In this document: positions 32,916 to 44,021 of the stretch, piece after piece
How positions within the stretch are numbered: the first letter of the stretch is position 1
Layout: the number at the start of each line of letters is the position of its first letter
Source: Megalobrama amblycephala
Lineage: Eukaryota; Chordata; Actinopteri; Cypriniformes; Xenocyprididae
Reading direction: 5' to 3'
Length of the DNA: 64,000 nucleotides
Assembly (NCBI RefSeq): GCF_018812025.1
Contig: NC_063062.1
Span: forward strand, 4,169,927-4,233,926
Notes under the pieces: model-generated
Database searches by the model: none
What the model saw: only the letters and a program-made list of their open reading frames with translations
Told to the model about the DNA's origin: nothing
Made by a program: the position numbers and the translations under genes

Positions 32916-34310
32916 AATAATAATAATAATAATGCATTTTATTTCTAATGCACTTTTCTTAGACCCAAAGCGCTACATTCACAGATTATAAAATAACAAC
33001 AGTGACAATACAATAAGACAAGACATAATCAATTACAATAAGCAGCTCTAAAAAGGTGAGTCTTTAAAGAGCTCTTAAAACAGTCTAGTGTTGGAGAGTC
33101 TCTAATCACAGGTGGTAATGCGTTCCACAAACGTGGAGCTGAAACAGAGAAAGCTCGACCACCCATAGACTTTAAATTATATACTGGCTGCTAAAGAATA
33201 CATGACCCAGAGGAGCGGAGAGAATGGCCTGGAGTGTAGGAGGCAACTAAACTGCAGAGATAATCAGAGGCAGTCCCATGAATCGCTTTATAAGTTAAAA
33301 TAAGTATTTTAAAATCAACTCGTGCTTGTATGGGAAGCCAATGCAAGTTATAAAGTACCGGGGAGATATGTTGACGAGCAGTTGTATAAGTCAATAGCCA
33401 GGTGGCTGAGTTCTGAATGTATTGTAATTTCTTGATGGACTTGTTTGGCAGACCGACACAAAAGTGCATTGCAATAATCAAGCCACGACGTAATAAAAGC
33501 ATGAATAAGTCTTTCTGCATCCGGCAGCGATAAAGAATGTCGAAGTCTGGCGATATTTCTTAGATGGAAGAATGCAGTTTTCGATACCATTTTGATATGG
33601 CCATCAAACAATAGTTGTGGGTCAAAAATAACGCCAAGATTACGTACCTGAGCAGACGAGGTAACAAAGTCATTGCCAATGATTAAATTGGAACTATTAA
33701 ATTTACGAAAGGCCGTTGGAGTTCCGACGACCAGAACTTCTGTTTTTGTCTCATTGAGCTTAAGAAAATGATCATGCACCCAAGCTTTTATCTCGTCCAA
33801 GCAGGCCGTAAGAGTTGTGACTACAAGGTTTGGATTAGGGTGGATGCTGACATAAATCTGTGTATCGTCAGCATAACAGTGAAACCCTAACCCAAACTTG
33901 CGAATGATCGAACCCAGAGGCAGCATATAAATGCTAAACAGGATGAGCCCAAGTACAGACCCCTGTGGGACACCCTGTTGAACTAATGTTGGTTCGGATT
34001 GATTTTTCCCCAGACTCACAAACTGAAATCGATTACTAAGATAAGATGTAAACCATTCAAGTGCAGTACCTGATATTCCGACCCATACATGCAACCTTTC
34101 ACGAAGAACATCATTAGATACTGTGTCAAAAGCAGCAGTAATGTCCAATAAAACTAAAATACTACAAACCCCCATATCAGCATCAATGAGGAGATCATTT
34201 GTGACCCAGACAAGAGCAGTCTCAGTGCTATGACCTGATCTAAATCCAGACTGAAACGGTTCAAGGAGATTGGAGATTGTATTATCACTCTCCCTCCCCA
34301 CTTCTGCACT
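32916..34310 (-). pseudogene. L2/CR1-type LINE, 5'-truncated, reverse transcriptase
   Basis: The product would be a reverse transcriptase that copies its own RNA into the genome. The minus-strand frame 34301-33348 has the RT landmarks in order: [35 protein letters not shown], and the catalytic CYADDTQIY. The C-terminal part continues in another frame (33520-33191: HWLPIQARVDFKIL), so a frameshift breaks it. The endonuclease and ORF1 are missing. The 3' end reads through a GCGCTTTGGGTCTAAG-like box into (ATT)n at 32917-32932. It differs from the L2 at 48-53 kb in sequence and 3'UTR, so it is another subfamily. Confidence 0.85.
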
Positions 34311-34550
34311 AAAATAAACCTTTTATACCTTTTTTTATTGCAAGATATTTTTACTTTGTTTGACTATTCCACAAAATCACCCCACAGATTGAATTACACA
34401 TACTTTTGAGCTTTGCATTCTGTTGTCTCAAATTTAAAGCCCGTCTCAAGTTATAGCCCTCCTCTCTGTGAACAATTGTTGTACACCATATTGCCAAAAG
34501 TATTGGGACACCCCTCCAAATCACTGAATTCAGGTGCTTCAATCACTTCC

Positions 34551-35204
34551 TATAATACCAGATGTACTCGTTACATCAGAAGAAGAACGTCATCTACGCT
34601 AATATTAGACTGTCTGTTTATCCCGAGGTTTACCATATGCAACCAGATCCGGGCCGTATCCAGGTGAGATTGAAGACCTACGCACCCCTGAAGTATCAGC
34701 AGAGATTGAGTCAACTAGATCATCCATTGTGAAGGCCTCATCGACACAACAGCCAGTGGCACAGCTCCTCAACAAACCATCCGTACCGGCGTGATGAATA
34801 CGATTCTCAACCGGATTGAACTGGAATAAATACTTTGAATGTTGCGATCCTATCGGACTTATGATAGCTACCTGAATCATAACAAAGCACTGTTTGCCAG
34901 AGGAGAACTGGCCCCCCCCGACTAAGCCTGGTTTCTCCCAAGGTTTTTTTCTCTTCTCCTTTTTAACACCTGTTTGCCACCTGATGTCACCTGTTGGAGT
35001 TTGGGTTCCTTGCCGCTGTCGCCTTTGGCTTGCTTAGTTGGGGACACTTGATATTTAATTTTCAACAGTGTTTTGATCTGCCTGCATTGACACCATTTTC
35101 TTTAAGAGCTGCTATGCAGCCAAAATTATATACCAGTTATCACTGTAAAGCTGCTTTGGCACAATCTGCATTGTAAAAAGCGCTATATAAATAAAGGTGA
35201 CTTG
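34551..35204 (+). mobile_element. 5'-truncated L2 LINE tail inserted in the Tc1 element
   Basis: 3'UTR text TCATCTACGCTAATATTAGA, GTAAAGCTGCTTTGGCAC and AAAAAGCGCTATATAAATAA matches the tail at 52.6-53.2 kb. ACTTCC is duplicated (34545-34550, 35205-35210), as expected for target-primed insertion. Confidence 0.85.
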
Positions 35205-35829
35205 ACTTCCATGGCCACAGGTGTATAAAATCAAGCACTAGGCATGCAGACTGCTTCTACAAATATTTGTGAAAGAATGGATTGCTCTTAGGAGCTCAGT
35301 GTGGTACCGTGATAGGTTGCCAACTGTGCAATAAGTCCATTCGTGAAATTTCCTCACTACTAAATATTCCACGGTCAACTGTTAGTGGTATCATAACAAA
35401 GTGGAAGCAATTGGGAACAACAGCAACTCAGCCACGAAGTGGTAGGCCACGTAAAATCACAGCCCGGGGTCAGCTCATGCTGAGGCGCACAGTGCGCAGA
35501 AGTCGCCAACTTTCTGCAGAGATGCTCCCTTCCAGTTCCAATATGACTGCGCACCAGTGCACAAAGCAAGGTCCATAAAGACATGGATGAGCGAGTTTGG
35601 TGTGGAGGAACTTGACTGGCCTGCACAGAGTCCTGACCTCAACCCGACAGAATGCTTTTGGGATGAATTACAGCGGAGAATGCCACATCACTGCCTGACC
35701 TCACAAATACGCTTCTAGAAGAATGGTCAAAAAATCCCAGAAACACACTTCTAAACCTTGTGGAAAGCCTTCCCAGAATAGTTGAAGCTGTAATAGCTGC
35801 AAAGGGCAACTCCATATTAAACCCTACGG

Positions 35830-36669
35830 CAGTGGTTCCGAACCACGATCCTGGAGGCCCCCCAACACTGCACATTTATCATGTCTCCTTTGTCTGACAC
35901 ACTATGGCCCCGTTTACACGCACATGGTTATTTTGAAAAACGTAGACATTTCCCTTCGTTTGCGCCCTTCGTTTACACGCAAATGGAGAATTCGCCTCTG
36001 AGTCTTTCTAAAAACTACGGCCAGAGTGGAGATTTTGAAAATCTTCGTTTGCACGTTTGTATGTAAACTGAGACAAACGGGTGTTTAGGCAGCCAACGTC
36101 ACAGTATGCGCCAGAGCTCACACCTACATCAAAAAAGTGACCTATGTTTACATGTCATCATAGAAGCATTCAGAGTAGCAGTCACATTTATGTTGGTGCA
36201 AACTCTTCTTGTGTGTTTGCATTTGCAAATACAGCTGCTCCATTATGTCGAGGAGCAGAGACGAATGAGTGCTCGGAGGTCAGCAATTTTGCAACAACTT
36301 CTCCCTCCAACACGAGGAATCAGTCCACGTGATTCGTTGCTATTTTCGGGATTCTGATTGGCTTATGTGGGCTTGAGCTTCTCGTTACACCGCCACCTAC
36401 AGGTTTGGCATGCTCTTGACGGCATATATACACGGGTACGTGTAAATGAACACTTTTCTGAAAACTGACATGTGTGCACGATGTTATTTTTGAAACCGGA
36501 GAGGTTGAAATGTCCGTTTATGAAAATAGCCGCCCACGTGTAAACGTAGCCTATTTCTGTTCTTGGAGTCTCTGCTAATGAGCTGATGACCTGATTCAGG
36601 TGTGCTTGATTAAGACATGCAAAATGTGCAGTGTCTGGGGGCCTCCAGGAATGTGGTTGAATGTGGGTG
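35830..36669. mobile_element. hAT-like non-autonomous element in the Tc1 element
   Basis: Begins CAGTGGTTCCGAACCACGAT and holds GGAGGCCCCCCAACACTGCA, inverted near the right end (GTGCAGTGTCTGGGGGCCTC). Flanks CCCTACGG / CCCTATGG are an 8-bp duplication with one change. Confidence 0.75.
35906..36551. mobile_element. TIR element nested third-deep (GGCCCCGTTTACACG ends)
   Basis: Left GGCCCCGTTTACACGCACAT, right CACGTGTAAACGTAGCC, flanked by TAT on both sides. Non-coding, 646 bp. Confidence 0.8.
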
Positions 36670-36752
36670 CCCTATGGATTAAGAATGGGATGTCATTAAA
36701 GTTCATGTGCACATAAAGGCAGACATCCCAAAACCTTTGGCAATATAGTGTA

Positions 36753-37914
36753 TGTTTCCAGGCAGCTGTTTTTTGCTTTATAAATTATTTGTGCAGTCTT
36801 AAATTCTACCATATCTTTAAACTTTAATGTATGTAATTTTAAATACAGTAAATTGGTATGCTCATGTTATCCTACATGTTGCCCCATACTTCACCACAAT
36901 AATTTATCTACACAAACACAAGTGAACTATACAAAATATTGTGGCGAGGGAGGCATGGTTCAGCGAGGTGGGAGAGAGAGACAAGAGATGAGCAGTGCGT
37001 AAGTTGGTCAAGTGCAAATGACAAACACTGGTCTCGTTTTAGTAATTGTCATGGATACACCAGATAAAAGCCTCCAGGAAAAAGGATGTGGTGGAGAGAG
37101 AGACTGACTAGACACTCGTGGAAGGCAATTTTTATTTATTTGTACCACTAAGAACTGAATAAACCATGAGGTCCAGTCACGCTAACCCTGTCTTCTCCCT
37201 TCCACATTTTGAACCTCATCACAAATATATAGCTTTCTCATTCAACACATGCCTTGTTTTCCTCATAACTCCAATACTCTGTTTTCTGTACTCAATTGAA
37301 ATCTGTTACTTTTTTATCCAATCATGTACAACCCATCTGATTTCATACTTATCCAGTTTATTGATTATAATAAACTGGATAAGATAATCAAATCTATAAA
37401 TACTCCCGCTGCATATTATACTGCCCCAATCAATCAGCAGTAGGGGGCGGGTCCACTCATGATGGGGGAGGAGATAGAGTAAGCAAGAGGGAGATTTGAA
37501 GCCTGCAGAACGAGAGATGGCTGAGAGACATTACAAAAGAGAAAAGATCAGAGGAATTACGATTAAGAAGGGTTATGATCAGGCAAAAACCTTTGGACCC
37601 GTGTTATAAGAAAAGCTTTCCAGCACTGGAGAGACCTAAGTTGGAGAGCCTGAAAACAAATGCCAAGGTTGCGTTGTTTTTGCTCCATATGTGAGTAATA
37701 TTGGTTTTGCTATGTTTCACAGAACCAAGATATACTGTTGTTGTAATGTTAGCTGTAGTAACAGGACACTTTTGAGTGTCATTGTTTGGCTGGAGCTGCT
37801 GGCGACTAACAACCAACTCTAAACCAACCAACTCTCGCAGTTCAAAATGCTTATACTACATCCTACGCCTTCCGTATTCAAATGACAAAAAAAGCCTAAC
37901 TAATATGACATCAG
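36753..37914. other. Intergenic with one 15-bp hairpin
   Basis: CTTATCCAGTTTATT and its complement flank GATTAT at 37348-37383. No gene supported. Confidence 0.45.
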
Positions 37915-38027
37915 TCATCACGTTTATGATGGATGGATGCACTTTCTTTTGCTTCATACTCGTCGGTCCCGATCACTGCTATTATAAAGCTTGGATGTGT
38001 CAGGATGTTTATTAATATACACTGATC
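37915..38027. repeat. Cyprinid MITE, left part (split by Tc1)
   Basis: GATGGATGGATGCACTTT and TATAAAGCTTGGATG match 1690-1755. Continues at 39156-39285 (TTATGTTCATCTGAAAG, GTGAGGGTGAGTAAAT). Confidence 0.75.
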
Positions 38028-39155
38028 AGGCATAACATTATTAGCACTGACAGGTGAAGTGAATAACACTGATTATCTCTTCATCACAGCACCTGTTAGT
38101 GGGTGGATATATTAGGCAGCAAGTGAACATTTTGTCCTCAAAGTCATGTGTTAGAAGCAGGAAAAATGGGAAAGCGTAAGGATTTGAGCGAGTTTGACTA
38201 AGGGCCAAATTGTGATGGCTAGACGACTGGGTCAGAGCATCTCCAAAACTGCAGCTCTTCTAGGGTGTTCCTGGTCTCCAGTGAAGGAGCAGTGGTGAAC
38301 CGGCGACAGGGTCATGGGCGGCCAAGACTCACTGAAGGCTGGCCCGTGTGGTTTGATCCAACAGACGAGCTCCTGTAGCTCAAATTGCTCAAGAAGTTAA
38401 TGCTGGTTCTGATAGAAAGGTGTCAGAATACACAGTGCATCACAGTTTGTTGCGTATGGAGATGCATAGCTGCAGACCAGTCAGGGTGCCCATACTGACC
38501 CCTGTCCACCGCCGAAAGAGCCAACAGTGGACACGTGAGCATCAGAACTGGACCACGGAGCAATGGAAGAAGGTGGCCTGGTCTGATGAATCACGTTTTC
38601 TTTTACATCACGTGGATGGCAGGGTGCGTGTGCGTCACTTACCTGGGGAACACATGGCACCAGGATGCACTATGGGAAGAAGGCAAGCCGGCGGAGGCAG
38701 TGTGATGCTTTGGGCAATGTTCTGCTGGGAAACCTTGGGTCCTGCCATCCATGTGGATGTTACTTTGACACGTACCACCTACCTAAGCATTGCTGCAGAC
38801 CATGTACACCCTTTCATGGGAACGGTATTCCTTGGTGGCTGTGGCGTCTTTCAGCAGGATAATGCTCCTGACGCAAAGCAAAAATGGTTCAGGAATGGTT
38901 TGAGGAGCACAACAACGAGTTTGAGGTGTTGACTTGGCCTCCAAATTCCCCAGATCTCAATCCAATCGAGCATCTGTGGGATGTGCTGAACAAACAAGTC
39001 TGAGGATCTGCTGCTAACATCTTTATGCCGGATACCACAGCGCACCTTCAGGGGTCTAGTGGAGTCCATGCATCGACGGGTCAGGACTGTTTTGGCAGCA
39101 AAAGCGGGAACAACACGATAGGAAGGGGATCATTATGATATGCCTGATCAGTATA
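38028..39155 (+). mobile_element. Tc1-like transposon with recognisable but broken transposase
   Basis: Ends CACTGATCAGGCATAACATT and, inverted, TGCCTGATCAGTA; TA on each side. The transposase frame starts at 38166 ([11 protein letters not shown], then a stop) and is open over 38420-38932. It contains the three catalytic blocks of a DD34E enzyme: WSDESRF, FQQDNAP and, after a frameshift near 38872, PDLNPIEHLWD. DNA binding (N-terminal HTH) and cut-and-paste excision are the family functions. Stops and shifts show that this copy is inactive. It sits inside the MITE at 37915-39285. Confidence 0.9.
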
Positions 39156-39285
39156 ACTCAGATTATGTTCATCTGAAAGAAAAAAGTCATATACACCTGG
39201 GATGACGTGAGGGTGAGTAAATCTTTGAGTAATCATTCATTTCAAAGTGAACTAATTTCATTTTAAAGTGAACTAATACTTTAAG
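39156..39285. repeat. Cyprinid MITE, right part
   Basis: Right half of the MITE split by the Tc1-like element. Confidence 0.7.
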
Positions 39286-39779
39286 GTCTTGCCTCAGAGG
39301 TTCCAATTCATGTGTGAAAATGATTCTTCATGCTCCTTCCTAACCATTATTTCACAGTTTGAACCTGATGACTCTTGGCTTTGTCATCCTGTCATATGGC
39401 TATGGTGCATGCTCATACAGTACATGGTTGTTTAAGAAATTAAAAGCTTCACACTCCATTAATTAGAGTTAGAAGAACTGTTGCCAAACATTTAACATGC
39501 TAGAAATAATAATAATCACTGCAATAATGATCCAGTCATAGACTCTTAAGCATTTGCCTATTTAAAGCCCAAAGTATACTTTGGCCATCCGCCTGATGTA
39601 ATTTTTATGATCAGGAGGATCCGCAGACTTTTTTTTTTTTTTTTTGGCTGGGCAGTGTATATTAGTTACTTGGACTATCGTGTTATGTAGAGAGCTGTTC
39701 ATGAAAATGGTGTTTGTTTATTTTGGGATGGAAGGGATGACTTTGCCATCGAAGGAGTAAAAGATCTAAATAACAATTA
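39286..39779. other. Intergenic; 39525-39665 is repeated at 57540-57625
   Basis: CAATAATGATCCAGTCATAG and the (T)n-GGCAGTGT text recur near 57.5 kb. No gene. Confidence 0.5.
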
Positions 39780-39808
39780 GGCTACGTTCACACTGTCAGT
39801 CCAAGTCC

Positions 39809-39849
<41 letters not shown>

Positions 39850-40480
39850 TGTATCTGATTGGAATCTGATCTAAAATTATTCACTAAAATGTCCACAATG
39901 TTTATCACAACTGTTCAGATCCGATTTGTGTGTCAATGCTGCTCTTTCGTTTTCCGGAATGGTTTCAATGGCAATGAATTTGCATTCGTAGGCATATGCC
40001 AAAAATTACAATAGCAACAACTTGGAGGGATATTTACAACATGACAATGTGTAGCTGCTGCACGTTGGACTGCATCTTTTGAGGAAGTGGCAGCAGAAAC
40101 ATAAGAGGCTGGTGGTTTTATTTCATGCTGTCATGTCCGCCAGTTTCAAAACATGTATCTGTTATATTGTTATTCTGCTCATCTGGCACATTGCAACACA
40201 ACCTTGTTTCTGCAACAACTTGTTTCCTATAACAATGTCTGATGTTTGCATTTTACATGGTGTGAGAAAGTCACATAAACCATGAAAAAATCCAATTAGA
40301 GAAGTCAGTCTGAAACGTATTTCCAGAAATGCGATTTGAATATGATTTAAAACCACATATAAATGTAGCTTGAAACAGATTTGTAAAAAATCTTTGTGAT
40401 TTTTGGCCATTCAGACTAATTCTGATCAGATGCACAAAAAAAAAAAAAGGATTTGGACTGACAGTCTGAACGTAGTCTTT
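39780..40480. mobile_element. TIR element with CTACGTTCACACTGTCAGTC ends
   Basis: Left GGCTACGTTCACACTGTCAG and the complement of the right, AGACTACGTTCAGACTGTCA. Internal GATCCGATTTG/AATCTGAT words. Contains a T-run of about 40 at 39811-39848. Non-coding; hAT-like in style. Confidence 0.8.
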
Positions 40481-41989
40481 GACATTCAACCTGAATTATA
40501 TAGGTTGTAGTAACATATTGCTTTCATGTATAGATGACATCACACCCTCAGCAGATTTCACCATAGTGGTTGCTTGTGTTGCACACTATATACATGAATG
40601 TGGGGGCAGAGGCATGAAGATAAGGGTGTGATAGCGATGCTTTGCTTTGTTGATTTCAAATATCAGCAGAATTTACAAGTAATCTCTTGCAACCTTAAGG
40701 ATGTACAAGACATAAAAAGACGTAATTCAGAAGTGATTAATATGTTAGTCATGTTAGTTCAGATTTATATTAGTACCGTTCTCGATGTGAAATTTTTTTT
40801 GAGTAAAGGTATGCCACTAGGTTGCGTTTTATGCAGCGCTCATTGGTTTATTAGATTTATTAGGTATCTTGCTCAGTAGTTTTTGATTATTACTAATACT
40901 ACTCTTGTGTTGGATCTGGATGGCTGTTACTTTACAGAGATTATGTATTTATCAGGCTACTCGAATGAAAATAATGAGATGTGTCCTTTGCAAAGCAATG
41001 TATTTGGTATGGTATTTTTCTGATACTTAGCTACAGTGAAGGTCGAAAATACCCCTCTTCATTGCACTTGTTTGGGTCCTGTTAAAACTTGCTACACCAC
41101 TGCTATGGACAATTTAGTGCCTCCTATTCACCTATCCTGCATGTTTTTTTTTGTTTTTGTTTTTTTTGTTTTTTTTTTCGAATTACGGGTGAAACCAACA
41201 TTGCGAGAGCATGCATACTCAACCAAAAATGCTTGAAGCAGGGGAAAACCTATTGGTGTCATGATTCAGTGTCAGATCCTCTTTTGTTTTAATTGAAAAA
41301 TGCCACTATGATGCTAGGTATTTTCCTGACTTGTCCAGGAACATGCCAACATACCAGCTGATACTGCTTCTTTCATAAACATCCTTCCTTTTCAATAAAT
41401 GTAGTTTTGCATTGTGTTCTGTGGTTTTTCATTAGCTTTTTATTGGACAGGACATTGCCGAGAACAGAGAACTTATTGTTTAAAAGGGGGGATCGAATTA
41501 GAACACGATCAGACATGATAGGCTTGATTCTTATCTATTATTCATTGAATAAGTTCTTAAAAAAAAAAAAAAATTCAATTCTCTGAATTGCTAATAACAA
41601 TAGGCTACTCTTGCCACTGAAAAAAAATAAATGGACATAATTGGGAATCGTGTAACAAACATTTACACATTGCATTTATCTATTAGTCATTTTGTCTGCA
41701 TGGCTGCATACTTTAGACAACAGTCACTCGCTGCATTGCTGATCATGATTTTGAGTAGGGGTGAGCAAAATAACCATATATCCTGATATTAGTGATTTTA
41801 TTGCACGATAACAATAGATATCACAATAAAGTTATTTTTGCTTAAAATAAATTATGATATCAAAATTTTGCACAATGCATTAAGCGCAGGGGGCGGGGGT
41901 GAAAACCTTTTGAATTTGAAGATCAAGGAATATTGTACTTAATTTCTCTTCTGGCAAACATTTAAATGTCTTCTGTTGCTTCCGAAGGG
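40481..41989. other. Intergenic, AT-rich, nothing recognised
   Basis: T-runs and short frames only. Confidence 0.45.
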
Positions 41990-42570
41990 CAGTACTAAAT
42001 GAAAAATAAGAAAAATTTGGACAACTATATCCTGTTCAAAAGTGTTCACCCCCGACTCTTAATGCATCGTGTTTCCTTCTGGAGCATCAGCGAATGTTTG
42101 AACCTTTTTTAATAGTTGTGTTTGAGTCCCTCAGTTGTCCTCATTGTGAAAATATGGATCTGAGAATCATATAGTCACTGCTGGAAAGGGTTCAAATATG
42201 CAAAAGATGCTGGAAATCTGAAGAATTTTCGGGACCTGAAGGATTTTTCTGAAGAATATTGGGCAATTGGTTTAACTGCTCAGGACAAACAATGAACAAC
42301 CATTACAAAAAACAAAAAACGTTCATATCATCCAGGTAATGACATACTGTATTATGAATCAATGATTCACATACTTTTGAGCGGGTCGTTTTTATAAATT
42401 CAGCTATCTTGTGGACCATATGTAAAAAATTTTTTTTTATGTAAAATATCTTAATCAGGACAGTACTAAAATAGCATGCATATTGTATGATCCCTCTTAT
42501 TTTGTTAAATTCACATTTTCACAGATTCTGCAAGGGGTTCACAAACTTTCAAGCAGCACTGTATATATTA
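41990..42570. repeat. Likely dispersed teleost non-coding repeat
   Basis: Text such as GGAGCATCAGCGAATGTTTG, TGAGTCCCTCAGTTGTCCTC, CTGGAAAGGGTTCAAATATG and TTCACAGATTCTGCAAGG is familiar to me from dispersed fish sequence. From memory only; boundaries uncertain. Confidence 0.35.
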
Positions 42571-42827
42571 CATATTACATATATTACATACATAAATTGT
42601 GCATTATGTATTTTTATATATTTATCTTTAATCACATTTTATTTTTATCATCTGTCTTGTCGCTGTTATTCTGTCTGTGCTGTGGAAGATTCTGTCACCA
42701 AGACAAATTCCTTGTATGTGTAAGCATACTGAGCCATCAAGCTCTTTCTGATTCTGAAAAGAAATCAGTTCAGTACTCGAGCGCTGTATGAGCAGCGGCT
42801 TTATATGCATGCATTTCACGTTCCCAT

Positions 42828-43400
42828 CAAAGCACTCACCGCACTCTTCCAGCTAATTGGTGCTGAGACCTATATATCAATATAAAAATACAAAAAAGGT
42901 ACACAGGAGATAAGATGAAAAGTAAAAGTTTTTGCTCTCATGTCTGTGAGATTGGCAATAGTTTCAAATGACATGCTGGTGGCTGCAGGTGTAGATCCTG
43001 ACAACAATCAAAGCATATAGGTCTCAGCACCTAATTAGCTGGGAGAGCGCGGTAAAAGCCACCAGCATGTCATTTGAAGCTATTGCCAATCTCACAGACA
43101 TGAGAGCAAAAACTTTGACTTTTCATCTTATTTCCTGTGTACCATGATTAAAGTGCTTCAGAGTGCAGACCTTTTTTATTGATATATAGGTATTTTTATA
43201 TTGATATATAGGTCTCAGCACCAATTACCTGGGAGAGCGCAGCGAACGCTTTGATACGAGTCAGGATCTACACCTGCAACCACCAGCATGTCATTTGAAG
43301 CTACTGCCAATCTCACAGACACGAGAGCAAAAACTTTCACTTTGAACACAGGAGATAAAGCTACAATTCTATATGCAAGGTGTGCACTCTCAGAAACAGT
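42828..43400. repeat. Scrambled three-copy array, one copy inverted
   Basis: Unit text ACCAGCATGTCATTTGAAGC, CAATCTCACAGACA and GGTCTCAGCACC.AATTAGCT occurs inverted at 42835-43005, then direct at 43015-43145 and 43199-43365. The last copy opens a 69-codon frame (MSFEATANLTDTRAKTFTLN...). No family recognised. Confidence 0.8.
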
Positions 43401-43559
43401 CACTCAGACAGCTTGTGCATATACCGAAATGAATCCTGTTCTACTGCTAATTGTGCTTGAATGGTTGAATCACTTCTCTTTAAACTACAAGGCTTAAAAA
43501 TGCATTCAAATGATAAGCTTTCGTGATGACACATCATGGTAACATGGTATCATGTGAAT

Positions 43560-43735
43560 GTAGTCAGGAATCTCCACCGGTTAATACTGTCTACAGGTAT
43601 ATCGCCCTCCCATAATAACTGTACTGGTGACAGAATGGAGAAAAAACATGGGAGAAACCAGGCTCAGTCGGGCGACTAGTCCTCCTCTGGCCAGGCAAAC
43701 CAACATGGTGTGGTTATGATTCAAGGCCCTTGGGT
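43560..43735 (-). pseudogene. L2 LINE 3'UTR fragment
   Basis: GGGAGAAACCAGGCTCAGTC and TCCTCTGGCCAGGCAAAC are the complement of the 3'UTR text at 34890-34945. No coding part. Confidence 0.65.
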
Positions 43736-44021
43736 GGTCGATATACTAGTAGACAAGGCTGCATCACAAGTCAGATTGTGGATTGATATAATTCAGAATA
43801 GTTTATCCAGTTTCTTCTGCTTGAAAGATGCACCTCGTTATTTGTTTAAGTTGCACTGATATGGAAGTAATTGGGTCTTTCAGACATCACACCTCTATAA
43901 ACCACCCAAAAACCGTTTGATGACAATCATATGCATATGGTACACTAAACTGGGAATGGTTTATCAAGGCAGACTGTCCTAACCAGGGGTGCGTTTCCTG
44001 AAAGCATAGTTGGTGAACCAT

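Larger units (their letters stand above)
34482..36752 (+). mobile_element. Tc1-like transposon broken by three insertions
   Basis: Ends TACACCATATTGCCAAAAGT and, inverted, GGCAATATAGTGTA, with TA at both tips. Transposase remnants: 35282-35520 encodes helix-turn-helix text (IREISSLLNIPRSTVSGII and SGRPRKITARGQLML), and 35590-35825 encodes the end (DWPAQSPDLNPTEC). The middle of the catalytic domain is deleted. Insertions: 34551-35204 (LINE tail) and 35830-36669 (which itself holds another element). Inactive. Confidence 0.85.

Noticed and set aside
36106..36357. 83- and 62-codon plus-strand frames
   Set aside because: Inside the third-level nested element (35906-36551), which is non-coding in its structure.
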